NCBI GenBank assembly: GCA_964484465.1
Contig: CAZAFL010000013.1
Location: 12,466 to 76,465 of the forward strand
From: CAZAFL01 sp964484465
GTDB taxonomy: Bacteria; Bacteroidota; Ignavibacteria; UBA10030; SZUA-254
Direction: 5' to 3'
DNA: 64,000 nucleotides
Below, one piece after another: positions 9,194-17,375 of the stretch. Within the stretch, counting starts at the first letter, position 1. Every line of letters starts with the position of its first letter. A model generated the notes under the pieces. It was not told the origin of the DNA and searched no databases. It saw only the letters and a list, made by a program, of their open reading frames with translations. Both the position numbers and the translations under genes were made by a program.

Positions 9194-10306
9194 ATGAGCG
9201 GACGAGCTATTCTTTTTGTCGTGGTGGGAGTCGTTATCACCTCCTCCTTTATTTTTTCAAACATCCAGCAATCCAGCAAACGAGCGACTGCAAATTTCGA
9301 CAGCTACTTCTTTCACCAAACTTCCCGGAATATTGCACAAAGCGGGATAAATATGGCAATGCGTCAGCTTGCTTATAACGCTCTTTGGAGGACTGGTTTC
9401 ACATCTGTAACCATGTTAGGTGGAAAAGCTAACGTCCGTGTTTTCGACACTGTCTATGCGGGTGTCGCATCTGTTGCCATTTCGGGAATCGGAACAACCG
9501 GAACAGGTATTATAGCATTCGGCCAATCGCAAGTCACTTCCGACACATCAACAGTCTACCTCCCTACACGACAGGTACCACCTCCTTTAAAGGGGTTTCT
9601 TATGACGAATGGACCGACTGCAACTGCCGGCGGTATGGCGATTGATGGAAGAGACCACACGATTAGCGGAAACCTCAATCCGGGTCAGGGCGTCTACGGT
9701 ATATGGACAAGTTCAACATTTTCCCAAGGCGGCGGATCCACTGTTGCGGGAACTGTGAGTGGTACAGATTATGCCCCCAAAGGGTGGCCCAAAAGCTCTA
9801 AGGTTATTCAAACACTCGCCCCATATACAGGATACCCAACTAGTCCCGATAGCGTTTTCGGCGGTTCAAGTTACGGTTATCCGGAAGGTACGTTGAAATC
9901 AGTTGCCCTGAGCGGTGCCGGCGGAAGCCAATATACTACCAACCCGGCAACATTGAAGTACCCCCTGGCAGGTGTAACCTATGTTGAGCTCGCCTCAGGA
10001 GCATCGTGGTCGCCCAACCTTCTTAATGGAACGGGAATACTTGTTGTGCACAACACTGCCAAAAACGCAATACTCGTTAACGTGTCTGGCGGTACATTTA
10101 CGGGAATACTCATAGGCGATGACATTATTCACTTGAATAATACTATCCTTGGCGAAGTAGTAGCAATTACCCCGGCACCGTCGCAGGGAAATGTCATTGG
10201 AAACGGAAATGGTTCTCTTTCATACTCTGCAGCAGCAATCAAAAATGCGCAGGATTTCCTCAGGTTATCCGGCTTCGGCAACAGCATCCTTGCATGGAAG
10301 GAATAA
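9194..10306 (+). CDS. membrane-anchored pilin-like protein 3 (unknown, PilX-like shape)
   Basis: 370 residues, the largest of the trio. Hydrophobic anchor at 5-22 (AILFVVVGVVITSSFIF), then a helix with an FFHQTSRNIAQSGINMAMRQ segment like the post-anchor part of PilX/GspK-type proteins, then a Gly/Ser/Thr-rich region with several beta-strand-like stretches. No catalytic motif. Likely the tip or scaffold subunit of the putative pseudopilus, by position and size only. The next gene, 155 bases downstream, is a type IX cargo protein. Confidence 0.6.
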   Translation: MSGRAILFVVVGVVITSSFIFSNIQQSSKRATANFDSYFFHQTSRNIAQSGINMAMRQLAYNALWRTGFTSVTMLGGKANVRVFDTVYAGVASVAISGIGTTGTGIIAFGQSQVTSDTSTVYLPTRQVPPPLKGFLMTNGPTATAGGMAIDGRDHTISGNLNPGQGVYGIWTSSTFSQGGGSTVAGTVSGTDYAPKGWPKSSKVIQTLAPYTGYPTSPDSVFGGSSYGYPEGTLKSVALSGAGGSQYTTNPATLKYPLAGVTYVELASGASWSPNLLNGTGILVVHNTAKNAILVNVSGGTFTGILIGDDIIHLNNTILGEVVAITPAPSQGNVIGNGNGSLSYSAAAIKNAQDFLRLSGFGNSILAWKE

Positions 10307-10359
10307 AGAAGATTTGCTGCGTAACATCGAGGTCGAGGTAAGTTGAACAAGTAACCGCC

Positions 10360-10384
10360 GTCACACGGCATGGCAGTTGTCACA
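10360..10384 (+). promoter_or_regulatory. direct-repeat operator candidate upstream of the type IX cargo gene
   Basis: GTCACA (10360-10365), 13 bases, GTCACA (10379-10384), ending 77 bases before the ATG at 10462. It matches the repeat upstream of the PilB-like gene in sequence, spacing, orientation to the gene and distance. Both copies share TT just before the second half-site. Confidence 0.5.
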
Positions 10385-10461
10385 CCCGACGTAATCGGTT
10401 TTCATTAGATTGATACAGAAGCTTTTTATCCTCTCTTCCAAACTTTAGGCGAAAGAACTTT

Positions 10462-12297
10462 ATGAAACATTTTAACATATATGTTTTCATCTATTGCTTA
10501 TCCTTTATCGGGGTCGCATCGGCAGGACAGGTAGTCATCGGGCACCGGAACACAAGCGCAGCTTCGAAGGCGGATATTATATATATGAATAATCTACGCT
10601 GTGCGCCTGTTAACCAGACAGCCGGCATCAATAATATTCCTGATACATACGATATGAGCGTGACGAAGGCACCCAGGACAAAAGACGCTGACGTTGCGAC
10701 GATGAAAGAATCAGGCGGTGTTGCACTTCAGGGTACAACTAGAGGGGGTGGAGGTGTACCATTACATTTGGGAACAAATTTTAACGGTCCCGGACAGAAT
10801 GGATATATCCCATACAGTGCAGCAATTGCTGTCGGACCGAATCATATAATTGCCCTGAGTAATGTGCAGATTGCGATCTACTCAAAAAATGGCACACTTG
10901 TATCCTTAACACAGAATAGCGTGTTCTTTCCCAACGACGCCGGAGTCAGTTACAACCCTAAATGTTATTATGACATCAGCGGTCACTTTGTGGTCCTGAC
11001 TTCACAGGCGCAAAATCCCCTTTCCTATATGAATGTGGCTGTTTCGCAAACTTCAGACCCGACGGGCGCCTGGTGGATGTATCATCTTCCCTGGGGGGTG
11101 GACGGTTCTACGCAGACATACAATTGGGGGGATTGGTCGACACTCGGTTATGACGACAGCTCAGTGTATATCACTGCGAATCAGTATTCTTTTCAGAATG
11201 TGTACCAGTATTCGAAAGTTCGTGTCCTGAACAAATCTCAACTGTTTGCTGGTGGGGCAATAAACTGGACTGACTTTGTTAACCTCCGCAACGCTGATGG
11301 CACATCGGCAATGAACCTCAATGCCGCCCGTTGTGTCTCTGCGAGTGCATCCGAGTATTTGCTCAATAATACAGCTGGCGGGGGAAGCAATGTAACACTT
11401 TGGCGCATTGACAACGCTTCCGTGGCACCAACGCTCACGCTTGTTGCAACTGTGGCTGTGGGAGCATACACTTATCCACTCGATGGGAGACAACCGGGAA
11501 GGAACAGCATGTACATTAAGTCCGGAGATTGCCGGCTTCAAAACGTCATCATGCAAAGTGGTTTTCTGCACACTGCTTTTGGTATTAACTATGGCTCACA
11601 GTCGAAGGGGGGCGCGGGCATTCGCTACCTCAAAATTTCAAACAGCGGTGTAGTCAACAAAAACACTTCTTATTATACTTCAGGCATTGATTATTTCTAC
11701 CCTTCGGTGTCAGTCGACGCTCAAGGAAATATGTTCATGGTATTCGGCCGGTCAAGCACAACTGAGTATGCTTCAATGTACGCAACCGGAATGATGACGA
11801 CTGAGACAACCATCGAGGCTCCTATTTTGATCAAGGCTGGACAGGGTTTATCCAAAGACGGTCGCTGGGGTGAATACAACGGAATTCACACTGACCCTTC
11901 TAACCCGGGCGCAATATGGATGTATTGCGGATGGGAACAGTCAAACAGTACGTGGGGAACATGGGTCACTTCCGCTTCGTACGGTGTTGCACCGGTAACT
12001 CAATCTGCGCAAAGTACAGTTGAAGGTTCTTTGCATTCATTTACATTGAGCCGCAATTACCCTAATCCATTTAATCCCTCGACGCTGATTTCATACAACC
12101 TTTCAGACAATACTCATGTGAAATTGGTGGTGTATGATATGCTCGGTCGGGAAATCAGCGTGCTCGTTGACGAACCGCAAAACAGCGGGCAACATAACGC
12201 CACGTTCAACGCAGTCGGCCTTGCAAGTGGCGTGTATTATTATTCGTTAGAAACGGGAAAAAATATTGAAACGCAAAAAATGCTTCTTACAAAATAG
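10462..12297 (+). CDS. secreted protein with type IX secretion C-terminal domain
   Basis: 611 residues. Signal peptide at 1-22 (cleavage after ASA), a long beta-rich body of unknown family with Trp/Tyr/Gly motifs (DPTGAWWMYHLPW, WGDWSTLGYDD, AIWMYCGWEQSN) that suggests a propeller or jelly-roll fold, and a C-terminal sorting domain of about 80 residues. The sorting domain is recognised by NYPNPFNPSTLISY, VYDMLGREI, ASGVYYYSL and the final QKMLLTK. It should be exported by Sec and then by the type IX system to the cell surface. Substrate is not predictable. It lies just after the pilin-like trio and shares an operator-like repeat with the PilB-like gene. Confidence 0.85.
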   Translation: MKHFNIYVFIYCLSFIGVASAGQVVIGHRNTSAASKADIIYMNNLRCAPVNQTAGINNIPDTYDMSVTKAPRTKDADVATMKESGGVALQGTTRGGGGVPLHLGTNFNGPGQNGYIPYSAAIAVGPNHIIALSNVQIAIYSKNGTLVSLTQNSVFFPNDAGVSYNPKCYYDISGHFVVLTSQAQNPLSYMNVAVSQTSDPTGAWWMYHLPWGVDGSTQTYNWGDWSTLGYDDSSVYITANQYSFQNVYQYSKVRVLNKSQLFAGGAINWTDFVNLRNADGTSAMNLNAARCVSASASEYLLNNTAGGGSNVTLWRIDNASVAPTLTLVATVAVGAYTYPLDGRQPGRNSMYIKSGDCRLQNVIMQSGFLHTAFGINYGSQSKGGAGIRYLKISNSGVVNKNTSYYTSGIDYFYPSVSVDAQGNMFMVFGRSSTTEYASMYATGMMTTETTIEAPILIKAGQGLSKDGRWGEYNGIHTDPSNPGAIWMYCGWEQSNSTWGTWVTSASYGVAPVTQSAQSTVEGSLHSFTLSRNYPNPFNPSTLISYNLSDNTHVKLVVYDMLGREISVLVDEPQNSGQHNATFNAVGLASGVYYYSLETGKNIETQKMLLTK

Positions 12298-12317
12298 ATT
12301 TTTCTGCTGCTTTTTTT

Positions 12318-12345
12318 AAAAGCCGGTCCACTGCGATCGGCTTTT
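12318..12345 (+). terminator. intrinsic terminator, probably bidirectional
   Basis: Stem 12318-12328 with 12335-12345 (AAAAGCCGGTC/GATCGGCTTTT, one G-U pair), 6-base loop, followed by TTTATTT on the plus strand. A run of T before the stem gives the minus strand a terminator too, so it may serve both the cargo gene and the convergent gene ending at 12368. Confidence 0.8.
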
Positions 12346-12367
12346 TTATTTAATGAATGGAATGAAT

Positions 12368-12913
12368 TTACGACGGAATGCCGTTTTTCATATCCTCCGA
12401 CGCGGACTCTATCATCTTCTGTGTTTCATACGCCTGTAAATCCCGAATCGTATTATGAATCCGGAGCATCGCACCATCAATTCTGTCAACCCATCTGATA
12501 ATTTCTGAGTCCTTTTCAAACCGCCTGCGAATTTCCTGAGTTGTCAATTTGATGACTGCAAGGGGATTGTTGACGCTATCCTGCAGCAATGAGGTAATAT
12601 CTGTGACAAGTTGTCCATAAATTTGCTGCCGGTCAAGAATTCGTTGAGCGTCCCGCAATTTCTTTTCTTCCTCTTTATGCGTTTTTCTCACTTTCTGAAC
12701 ATGAATGAGGGCTGCTGCCGCCAGCCACATAAAAAAGAGAGAATCAAATTGCATGACATATTCGATAAACGAGTGAGGAGTACCTCGATGCTTAAAGAAT
12801 TCGACAGAGGTGAGGAGGTAATAAAGATAAATTGCAGTGCCGGCAATAACGACGGGATAACGTTCGACGACGGCCCGAAGCTTCAACCATGTTTTTGTTA
12901 CTATTGAGCTCAT
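12368..12913 (-). CDS. two-helix membrane protein with degenerate histidine-kinase dimerisation domain
   Basis: 181 residues. Two hydrophobic segments (about 20-40 and 55-68) are followed by a coiled coil (EEEKKLRDAQRILDRQQ) and a helix pair around LLQDSVNNPLAVIKL. This looks like the H-box of a HisKA domain (SHDIRNPLAVI type), but the phospho-accepting histidine is absent and no ATPase domain follows. It therefore cannot be a normal sensor kinase. ATG 12913 is preferred over the in-frame GTG six bases upstream because GTGAGG sits 6 bases before it. Role unknown; a dimerisation partner or sensor remnant is possible. Confidence 0.6.
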   Translation of the reverse strand: MSSIVTKTWLKLRAVVERYPVVIAGTAIYLYYLLTSVEFFKHRGTPHSFIEYVMQFDSLFFMWLAAAALIHVQKVRKTHKEEEKKLRDAQRILDRQQIYGQLVTDITSLLQDSVNNPLAVIKLTTQEIRRRFEKDSEIIRWVDRIDGAMLRIHNTIRDLQAYETQKMIESASEDMKNGIPS

Positions 12914-13003
12914 AAACACCTCACTTCAATTCCCATATTGCAACACACGTTTGGTCTCGCTCTATCATTTACACTATGATGACTTTACACGAAAGCGCTT
13001 TTC

Positions 13004-13032
13004 AGAATACAAAAAGTATGAGAGATAATCAA
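13004..13032 (-). promoter_or_regulatory. sigma70-like promoter for the kinase-like gene
   Basis: Minus strand: TTGATT (13032-13027), 17-base spacer, TATTCT (13009-13004). The -10 lies about 90 bases before the ATG at 12913. Confidence 0.45.
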
Positions 13033-13230
13033 GATACATTTTCAATTCATGACGTGGAACACGACTTCGCTTGCGAAGTTTCGTGGAATCCCGATGCGAC
13101 GAAAAAATAATTCACGTTATTAACAACCTTTTACTTATATTCCATACCGATGACTGCTCTACTCGTATGGTTAAAAAATGTTAACGAGAAGCTATTATTT
13201 GCATCTCTACCCTTTTTTCCCGACATTTTC

Positions 13231-13239
13231 TGTTACAAT
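13231..13239 (+). promoter_or_regulatory. extended -10 promoter for priA
   Basis: TGTTACAAT: TG, one base, TACAAT. No clear -35. Leader of about 23 bases, containing GGAGAGAAGG as ribosome site. Confidence 0.4.
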
Positions 13240-13268
13240 TCGGTTCCGGAGAGAAGGCCGCAAAGTAC

Positions 13269-15842
13269 ATGCCCCACGTTTACGTTGATCTCGCAATCCC
13301 TGACACTGTTGACAAGCTCTTCACGTACGCTGTACCGCTGGAGCTCCAGGATGCTGTTAAACCCGGCATACGTGTAACTGCCCCTTTCGGCAAGCGACCT
13401 CGCGTCGGGTTTGTCGTAACAACATCCACTCGTCCTCCCGCAGTCTCAGGTATCAAAATGATCCAGGATGTACTCGATACTGAACCGCTCATTTCTGAAC
13501 AGCTGCTCAACCTGACAAAATGGATGTCGGAATATTATTTTGCGCCATTGGGGGACGTGCTGAAAGCCTCACTGTTTCAGGGTGCAACACATACCGGAAA
13601 ACGCATGGTGAAGCTTGTGCATGCTGGGCATGAATCGAGCTCCGGAGAACTTATTCCTACGCCTAAACAAGCCGCCATCATCCGAGAACTTTCCACCGGC
13701 GGTTTAATGAGCGAAGCATATCTCAGAAAAAAAATCGGAGGAACCGGGCTCAACAAATCCTTTCGGGAATTAGCACAGAAGGGATATATTTCTATCGAAG
13801 AAACAAACCGTACGTTATATCCAAAACAAAAATACGAAAGCGTTGTGGTACTGGACGATGATGCGAGGAACCGTCTTCAGCACTGGATTGAAACTCCCCG
13901 GCAATCGGCAGGGTTGCGCCAGCGGGCTGTAGTCCAGAAATTGATGGAAACACCAACCGACCGCTCCACCGTGACCGTCTCCGACCTGTTGAAAGAAAGC
14001 CACGCTTCCCTGACTACGTTACGAAGCCTTGAAAAGAAGCTGGTCATCACCATTGCAAGAAATGCGGTGACTAGAACCACCCCGTACGAACTCTACGCTT
14101 CATCATTGGGGACGACCAACATTATCCTCAATCAGCATCAGCGATACGCAGTCGACCAAATTCTATCTGGTATTCAGAAAAATAGTTTTCACGTTTTCCT
14201 TCTCCACGGTGTGACAGGCAGCGGAAAAACACAGATATATATCGAGTCAATTCGTGATATAATAGCGCGAGGCAAAACTGCAATTGTCCTGGTGCCGGAA
14301 ATCTCCCTCACACCCCAAATTGTACGAAGGTTTAAACTTCATTTTGGAGAACAGGTCGCTGCTCTTCACAGCAAAATGTCCACTGGCGAGCGTTATGAGG
14401 TATGGCGCAAGACGAACGAGGGAACATATTCCATCGTCATCGGTGCGCGTTCAGTAGTTTTCGCCCCACTGAATAACATCGGCCTCATCGTGGTGGATGA
14501 AGAACAGGAACCATCATACAAGCAATACGACCAGAATCCCCGGTATCATGCTCGGGATGTCGCCATCATGCGGGCGAACCAATGTAACGCAGTGGTGGTC
14601 CTCGGCTCTGCGACTCCTTCACTTGAATCATACACGAATGCATTAAGCGGCAAGTATACACTCCTCGAATTACCGGAACGCGTCGACAGCGCGAAGCTTC
14701 CTCATATCGAAATTATTGATATGGCGGCAGAGCGCCAAAGAGAATTACATGCATTTCGCGAACAAAGAAAAGCAGAGTGGCAAACAAATCCCCAAATTGC
14801 AAGAGAAGAAAAACGGGTTCCTGAATTCAGTTTGCTTTCTAAAAAATTGCAGGAGAAAATTGAAGACCGCTTGTGCAAAAAGGAAGGTATCATTATTCTC
14901 CAGAACCGCCGGGGATTTTCGGCATTTGTCGAATGTATTGACTGTGGACATGTCGAAATGTGCGAGAACTGTAGTATTTCCCTCACCTACCACCGCGTAC
15001 AGCACCACCTGCGTTGCCATTACTGCGGCATGGTAAAACATCCTCCCGAATTGTGCCCGAAGTGTCAGAGCAGCGCCGTCTCATTCCGCGGAATCGGCAC
15101 ACAACGCGTTGAAGAGGAAATCGGGAAACTTTTTCCTGCGGCAAAAATTTTACGTATGGACCTCGACACAACCACAACCAGGGGATCTCACGACACGATT
15201 CTCAGAAAATTTTCTGACGGGGAGATAGATATCCTCCTGGGAACACAAATGGTGGCAAAGGGGCTGGATTTTGCCCGCGTAACGCTCGTCGGGGTTATCT
15301 CAGCAGAAACACAAATGCTGTTGCCCGACTTCCGCTCGTCAGAGCGAACATTTCAACTGCTTACCCAGGTCGCAGGCCGGGCCGGACGCAGCAATCTTGC
15401 GGGAGAAGTGATTATTCAGACTTACATTCCGGGACATGAAAGCCTGCAGTATGTCCTCAATCATGATTTCAAAGCATTTTACAACAACGAGATCGAATAC
15501 CGGAAAGAACTTCATTATGCGCCATTTTCCCATATCACTCTTTTAGAATTCAAGGGGAAAAACGAGGATGACGTCAAACGAAATGCGAATTATTTTGCTG
15601 AGCTCCTGAGGCGGCAGAACTCACATGTACAGTACCTCGGACCCTCGCCCGCAGTCATTGCAAAACTGAACGGGTTGTTTCGATGGCATATCCTCATCAA
15701 GGATGTAAAGGGCAAGGGCCCTTCGAGAAAACGGTTCAGAAAAGAGCTGCGAGCCATCCTTTCTTCATACCAAAATTCACCGGTGAAGAATCGTAATTCG
15801 GTCAGACTTACTATAGATGTTGACGCTGTAGGAATGATGTAA
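13269..15842 (+). CDS. priA: primosomal protein N' (replication restart helicase)
   Basis: 3'-5' DNA helicase that reloads DnaB at stalled forks. 857 residues, longer than the usual 730. It has the N-terminal DNA-binding domain, Walker A GVTGSGKT near 313, motif II near 408, a zinc module of paired cysteines (CIDCGH...CENC, CHYCG...CPKC, about 555-610) and the C-terminal helicase half (GTQMVAKGLDF, QVAGRAGR). Motif II reads DEEQ, not the usual DEEH. A charged insertion of about 60 residues (near 480-540) between the helicase lobes explains part of the length. A dnaB gene lies at the other end of the window. Confidence 0.96.
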   Translation: MPHVYVDLAIPDTVDKLFTYAVPLELQDAVKPGIRVTAPFGKRPRVGFVVTTSTRPPAVSGIKMIQDVLDTEPLISEQLLNLTKWMSEYYFAPLGDVLKASLFQGATHTGKRMVKLVHAGHESSSGELIPTPKQAAIIRELSTGGLMSEAYLRKKIGGTGLNKSFRELAQKGYISIEETNRTLYPKQKYESVVVLDDDARNRLQHWIETPRQSAGLRQRAVVQKLMETPTDRSTVTVSDLLKESHASLTTLRSLEKKLVITIARNAVTRTTPYELYASSLGTTNIILNQHQRYAVDQILSGIQKNSFHVFLLHGVTGSGKTQIYIESIRDIIARGKTAIVLVPEISLTPQIVRRFKLHFGEQVAALHSKMSTGERYEVWRKTNEGTYSIVIGARSVVFAPLNNIGLIVVDEEQEPSYKQYDQNPRYHARDVAIMRANQCNAVVVLGSATPSLESYTNALSGKYTLLELPERVDSAKLPHIEIIDMAAERQRELHAFREQRKAEWQTNPQIAREEKRVPEFSLLSKKLQEKIEDRLCKKEGIIILQNRRGFSAFVECIDCGHVEMCENCSISLTYHRVQHHLRCHYCGMVKHPPELCPKCQSSAVSFRGIGTQRVEEEIGKLFPAAKILRMDLDTTTTRGSHDTILRKFSDGEIDILLGTQMVAKGLDFARVTLVGVISAETQMLLPDFRSSERTFQLLTQVAGRAGRSNLAGEVIIQTYIPGHESLQYVLNHDFKAFYNNEIEYRKELHYAPFSHITLLEFKGKNEDDVKRNANYFAELLRRQNSHVQYLGPSPAVIAKLNGLFRWHILIKDVKGKGPSRKRFRKELRAILSSYQNSPVKNRNSVRLTIDVDAVGMM

Positions 15843-15946
15843 CAATGAGCTGTCGGTTGTAAGAAGCGAACAGTGTCCGTCGGACACTTTCAGCATCCGA
15901 CGGAACACATGTTCACGAAAATAGAGAGGCAAAATTCCCGTTCACA

Positions 15947-16150
15947 TCACACTCGAACGATGTTGTAAGCTCGTTTGCCTTTTTGTTCCTGCTTCAATTC
16001 AAACTGTACGTTATCACCTTGTACCAGCACATCACGGAACCCGGTATTCTTCACGTTACTTTTATGAAAAAATATTTCTTCTCCCTCATGTGTTGTGATG
16101 AAACCGAATCCCTTCATAGAATTATAAAATTTGACTACACCTTCATTCAT
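15947..16150 (-). CDS. cold-shock domain protein 1 (divergent)
   Basis: 67-residue single-stranded nucleic-acid binding protein of the CspA fold. RNP1 is KGFGFI, as usual, but RNP2 reads EIFFHKS instead of the common DVFVHFS. A GGGAG ribosome site is 4 bases before the ATG. It follows the second csp gene in the same direction, with a perfect hairpin between and no room for a normal promoter. Confidence 0.93.
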   Translation of the reverse strand: MNEGVVKFYNSMKGFGFITTHEGEEIFFHKSNVKNTGFRDVLVQGDNVQFELKQEQKGKRAYNIVRV

Positions 16151-16184
16151 AATCTCCCTTTCCTTTCAGTTGATGCGATAAGAA

Positions 16185-16217
16185 AACCCCAGTCGACAAC
16201 GAACACCGACTGGGGTT
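16185..16217 (-). terminator. hairpin terminator or attenuator between the two cold-shock genes
   Basis: Perfect 11-bp inverted repeat (16185-16195 with 16207-16217, AACCCCAGTCG/CGACTGGGGTT) with an 11-base loop. On the minus strand it is followed by TTTTCTTATC. It lies 17 bases after the upstream csp stop and 34 bases before the downstream csp start. Confidence 0.75.
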
Positions 16218-16234
16218 CGAAGCATAGAGTTACA

Positions 16235-16435
16235 TTATATCTTTTGAACGTTTGCTGCCTGTAACCCTTTTGGTCCGCGCTCGACGTCAAATTGGACTTT
16301 GTCTCCTTCATTCAAGGTCTTGTAGCCATCGCCGACAATTGCCTTGAAGTGAACGAACACATCTTCTCCATTTTGACGGGAGATGAAGCCGTACCCCTTG
16401 GCTCCGTTGAACCACTTAACGGTCCCCTGTTCCAT
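16235..16435 (-). CDS. cold-shock protein 2 (CspA family)
   Basis: 66 residues, MEQGTVKWFN start, RNP1 KGYGFI and RNP2 DVFVHF: a typical CspA-type RNA chaperone. ATG 16435 is preferred to the in-frame ATG nine bases upstream, because AAAGGA then sits 8 bases before it. The region upstream (16436-16687) carries a stable stem-loop at 16614-16633, which fits a structured csp leader, but the transcription start is not visible. Confidence 0.95.
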   Translation of the reverse strand: MEQGTVKWFNGAKGYGFISRQNGEDVFVHFKAIVGDGYKTLNEGDKVQFDVERGPKGLQAANVQKI

Positions 16436-16816
16436 GGAACGCATCCTTTCAAGAAAAAATGTAAGAAATGTACCCGAGGCTCCACGCCAGAACTTTTTGG
16501 CTTTTTACACATCAGCTTCATTAACCATGTGAGGACTATCGATGCCTGCCTGTGTCCTAGTACGCGATCAAAGGGTAATGAAACTTTTGCTTACGATGAT
16601 GAGCCCCATGGAGCGTTCAATTGGCATTGAACGGAACACGAGTGTTACATCTGAAGCAGCCTGTAAAAGCGCAAAAACGGTGTACTGTTGTTTGCGACAG
16701 TAAGATACATATTTTCCTTCCCATTGGCAAGAAAAATCTCGTTATGTACATTTTCCTTGATTTTCGGGCGGTTTTTTCCGTATTTTAAGACGAATACCAT
16801 TCACGCGGAGACACTT
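16436..16816. other. 381-base intergenic region between csp and the adenosine-specific-kinase gene
   Basis: No gene supported. It contains an 8-bp perfect stem with a 4-base loop (16614-16621/16626-16633, CGTTCAAT/ATTGAACG), possibly in the csp leader, and the promoter at 16757-16786 for the plus-strand genes. An open frame extends upstream of 16817, but the extra residues do not fit the family. Confidence 0.55.
16757..16786 (+). promoter_or_regulatory. promoter for the adenosine-specific-kinase/hutU group
   Basis: TTGATT (16757-16762), 18-base spacer, TATTTT (16781-16786). The -10 context GTTTTTTCCGTATTTTA closely resembles that of the hutI promoter (23672-23687), hinting at common control of the two histidine-pathway halves. 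Confidence 0.45.
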
Positions 16817-17302
16817 ATGGAATTAAAAATCGTCACCATCGATAAGCCTGCCGACATGAATTTTATCCTCGGACAATCACACTTTATTAAGACTGTAGAG
16901 GATATTTACGAGGCAATCGTTTCGACGGCGCCTCATATGAAATTCGGACTGGCATTTTGCGAATCCTCCGGTCCGGCTCTGGTCCGGTTTATCGGCAATG
17001 AACAACAGCTGATTGACCTTGCAAAAAAGAATGCATACGACCTATCATGCGGTCATTGTTTTATCCTTTTTATTGAAGGTGGATTCCCCATCAACATACT
17101 TCCCGCAATCAGGAATGTACCTGAAGTCTGCTCCATTTATTGCGCAACCGCAAATCAGGTGCAGGTCATTGTCGCTGAAACCGAACAAGGAAGAGGAATT
17201 CTGGGAGTTATTGATGGAACCAAACCTTCGGGAATCGAAACAGAAAGTGACATCAAAACGAGAAAAGACTTCCTCAGAAAAATCGGATATAAACTCTCAT
17301 AA
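16817..17302 (+). CDS. adenosine-specific kinase family protein (PF04008)
   Basis: 161 residues, MELKIVTIDKP start, with the family's SHFIKTVEDIYEA, LAFCESSGPALVR, GHCFILF and NVPEVCSIYCATANQVQV blocks over the whole length. Archaeal relatives bind adenosine nucleotides; the physiological role is not settled. ATG 16817 has GGAG six bases before it and gives the usual family length. It lies 73 bases before hutU and probably shares its transcript. Confidence 0.8.
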   Translation: MELKIVTIDKPADMNFILGQSHFIKTVEDIYEAIVSTAPHMKFGLAFCESSGPALVRFIGNEQQLIDLAKKNAYDLSCGHCFILFIEGGFPINILPAIRNVPEVCSIYCATANQVQVIVAETEQGRGILGVIDGTKPSGIETESDIKTRKDFLRKIGYKLS

Positions 17303-17375
17303 ATTAACGCTTCAGCTGTCACGTAAACTAATGCTCGCCAGTCGCTCCTGATTTTTTGAAGAGTGAAGGATTGAT

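Larger units (their letters stand above)
12914..13268. other. 355-base intergenic region between divergent kinase-like gene and priA
   Basis: It holds the minus-strand promoter (13004-13032), the priA extended -10 (13231-13239) and a stem-loop at 13060-13085 (CACGA-CTTCG, loop CTTG, CGAAG-TT-TCGTG). Part of that stem can pair alternatively with ACGAAA at 13099-13104. No T tract follows, so it is not a terminator. No gene seen. Confidence 0.55.

Noticed and set aside
15872..15888. AGTGTCC/GGACACT hairpin between priA and csp as a terminator
   Set aside because: Three-base loop and no T tract on either strand; kept only as a possible structure.
16688..16816. Coding extension before the adenosine-specific kinase
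   Set aside because: The promoter, GGAG site and family start all point to ATG 16817; the extension has no similarity.
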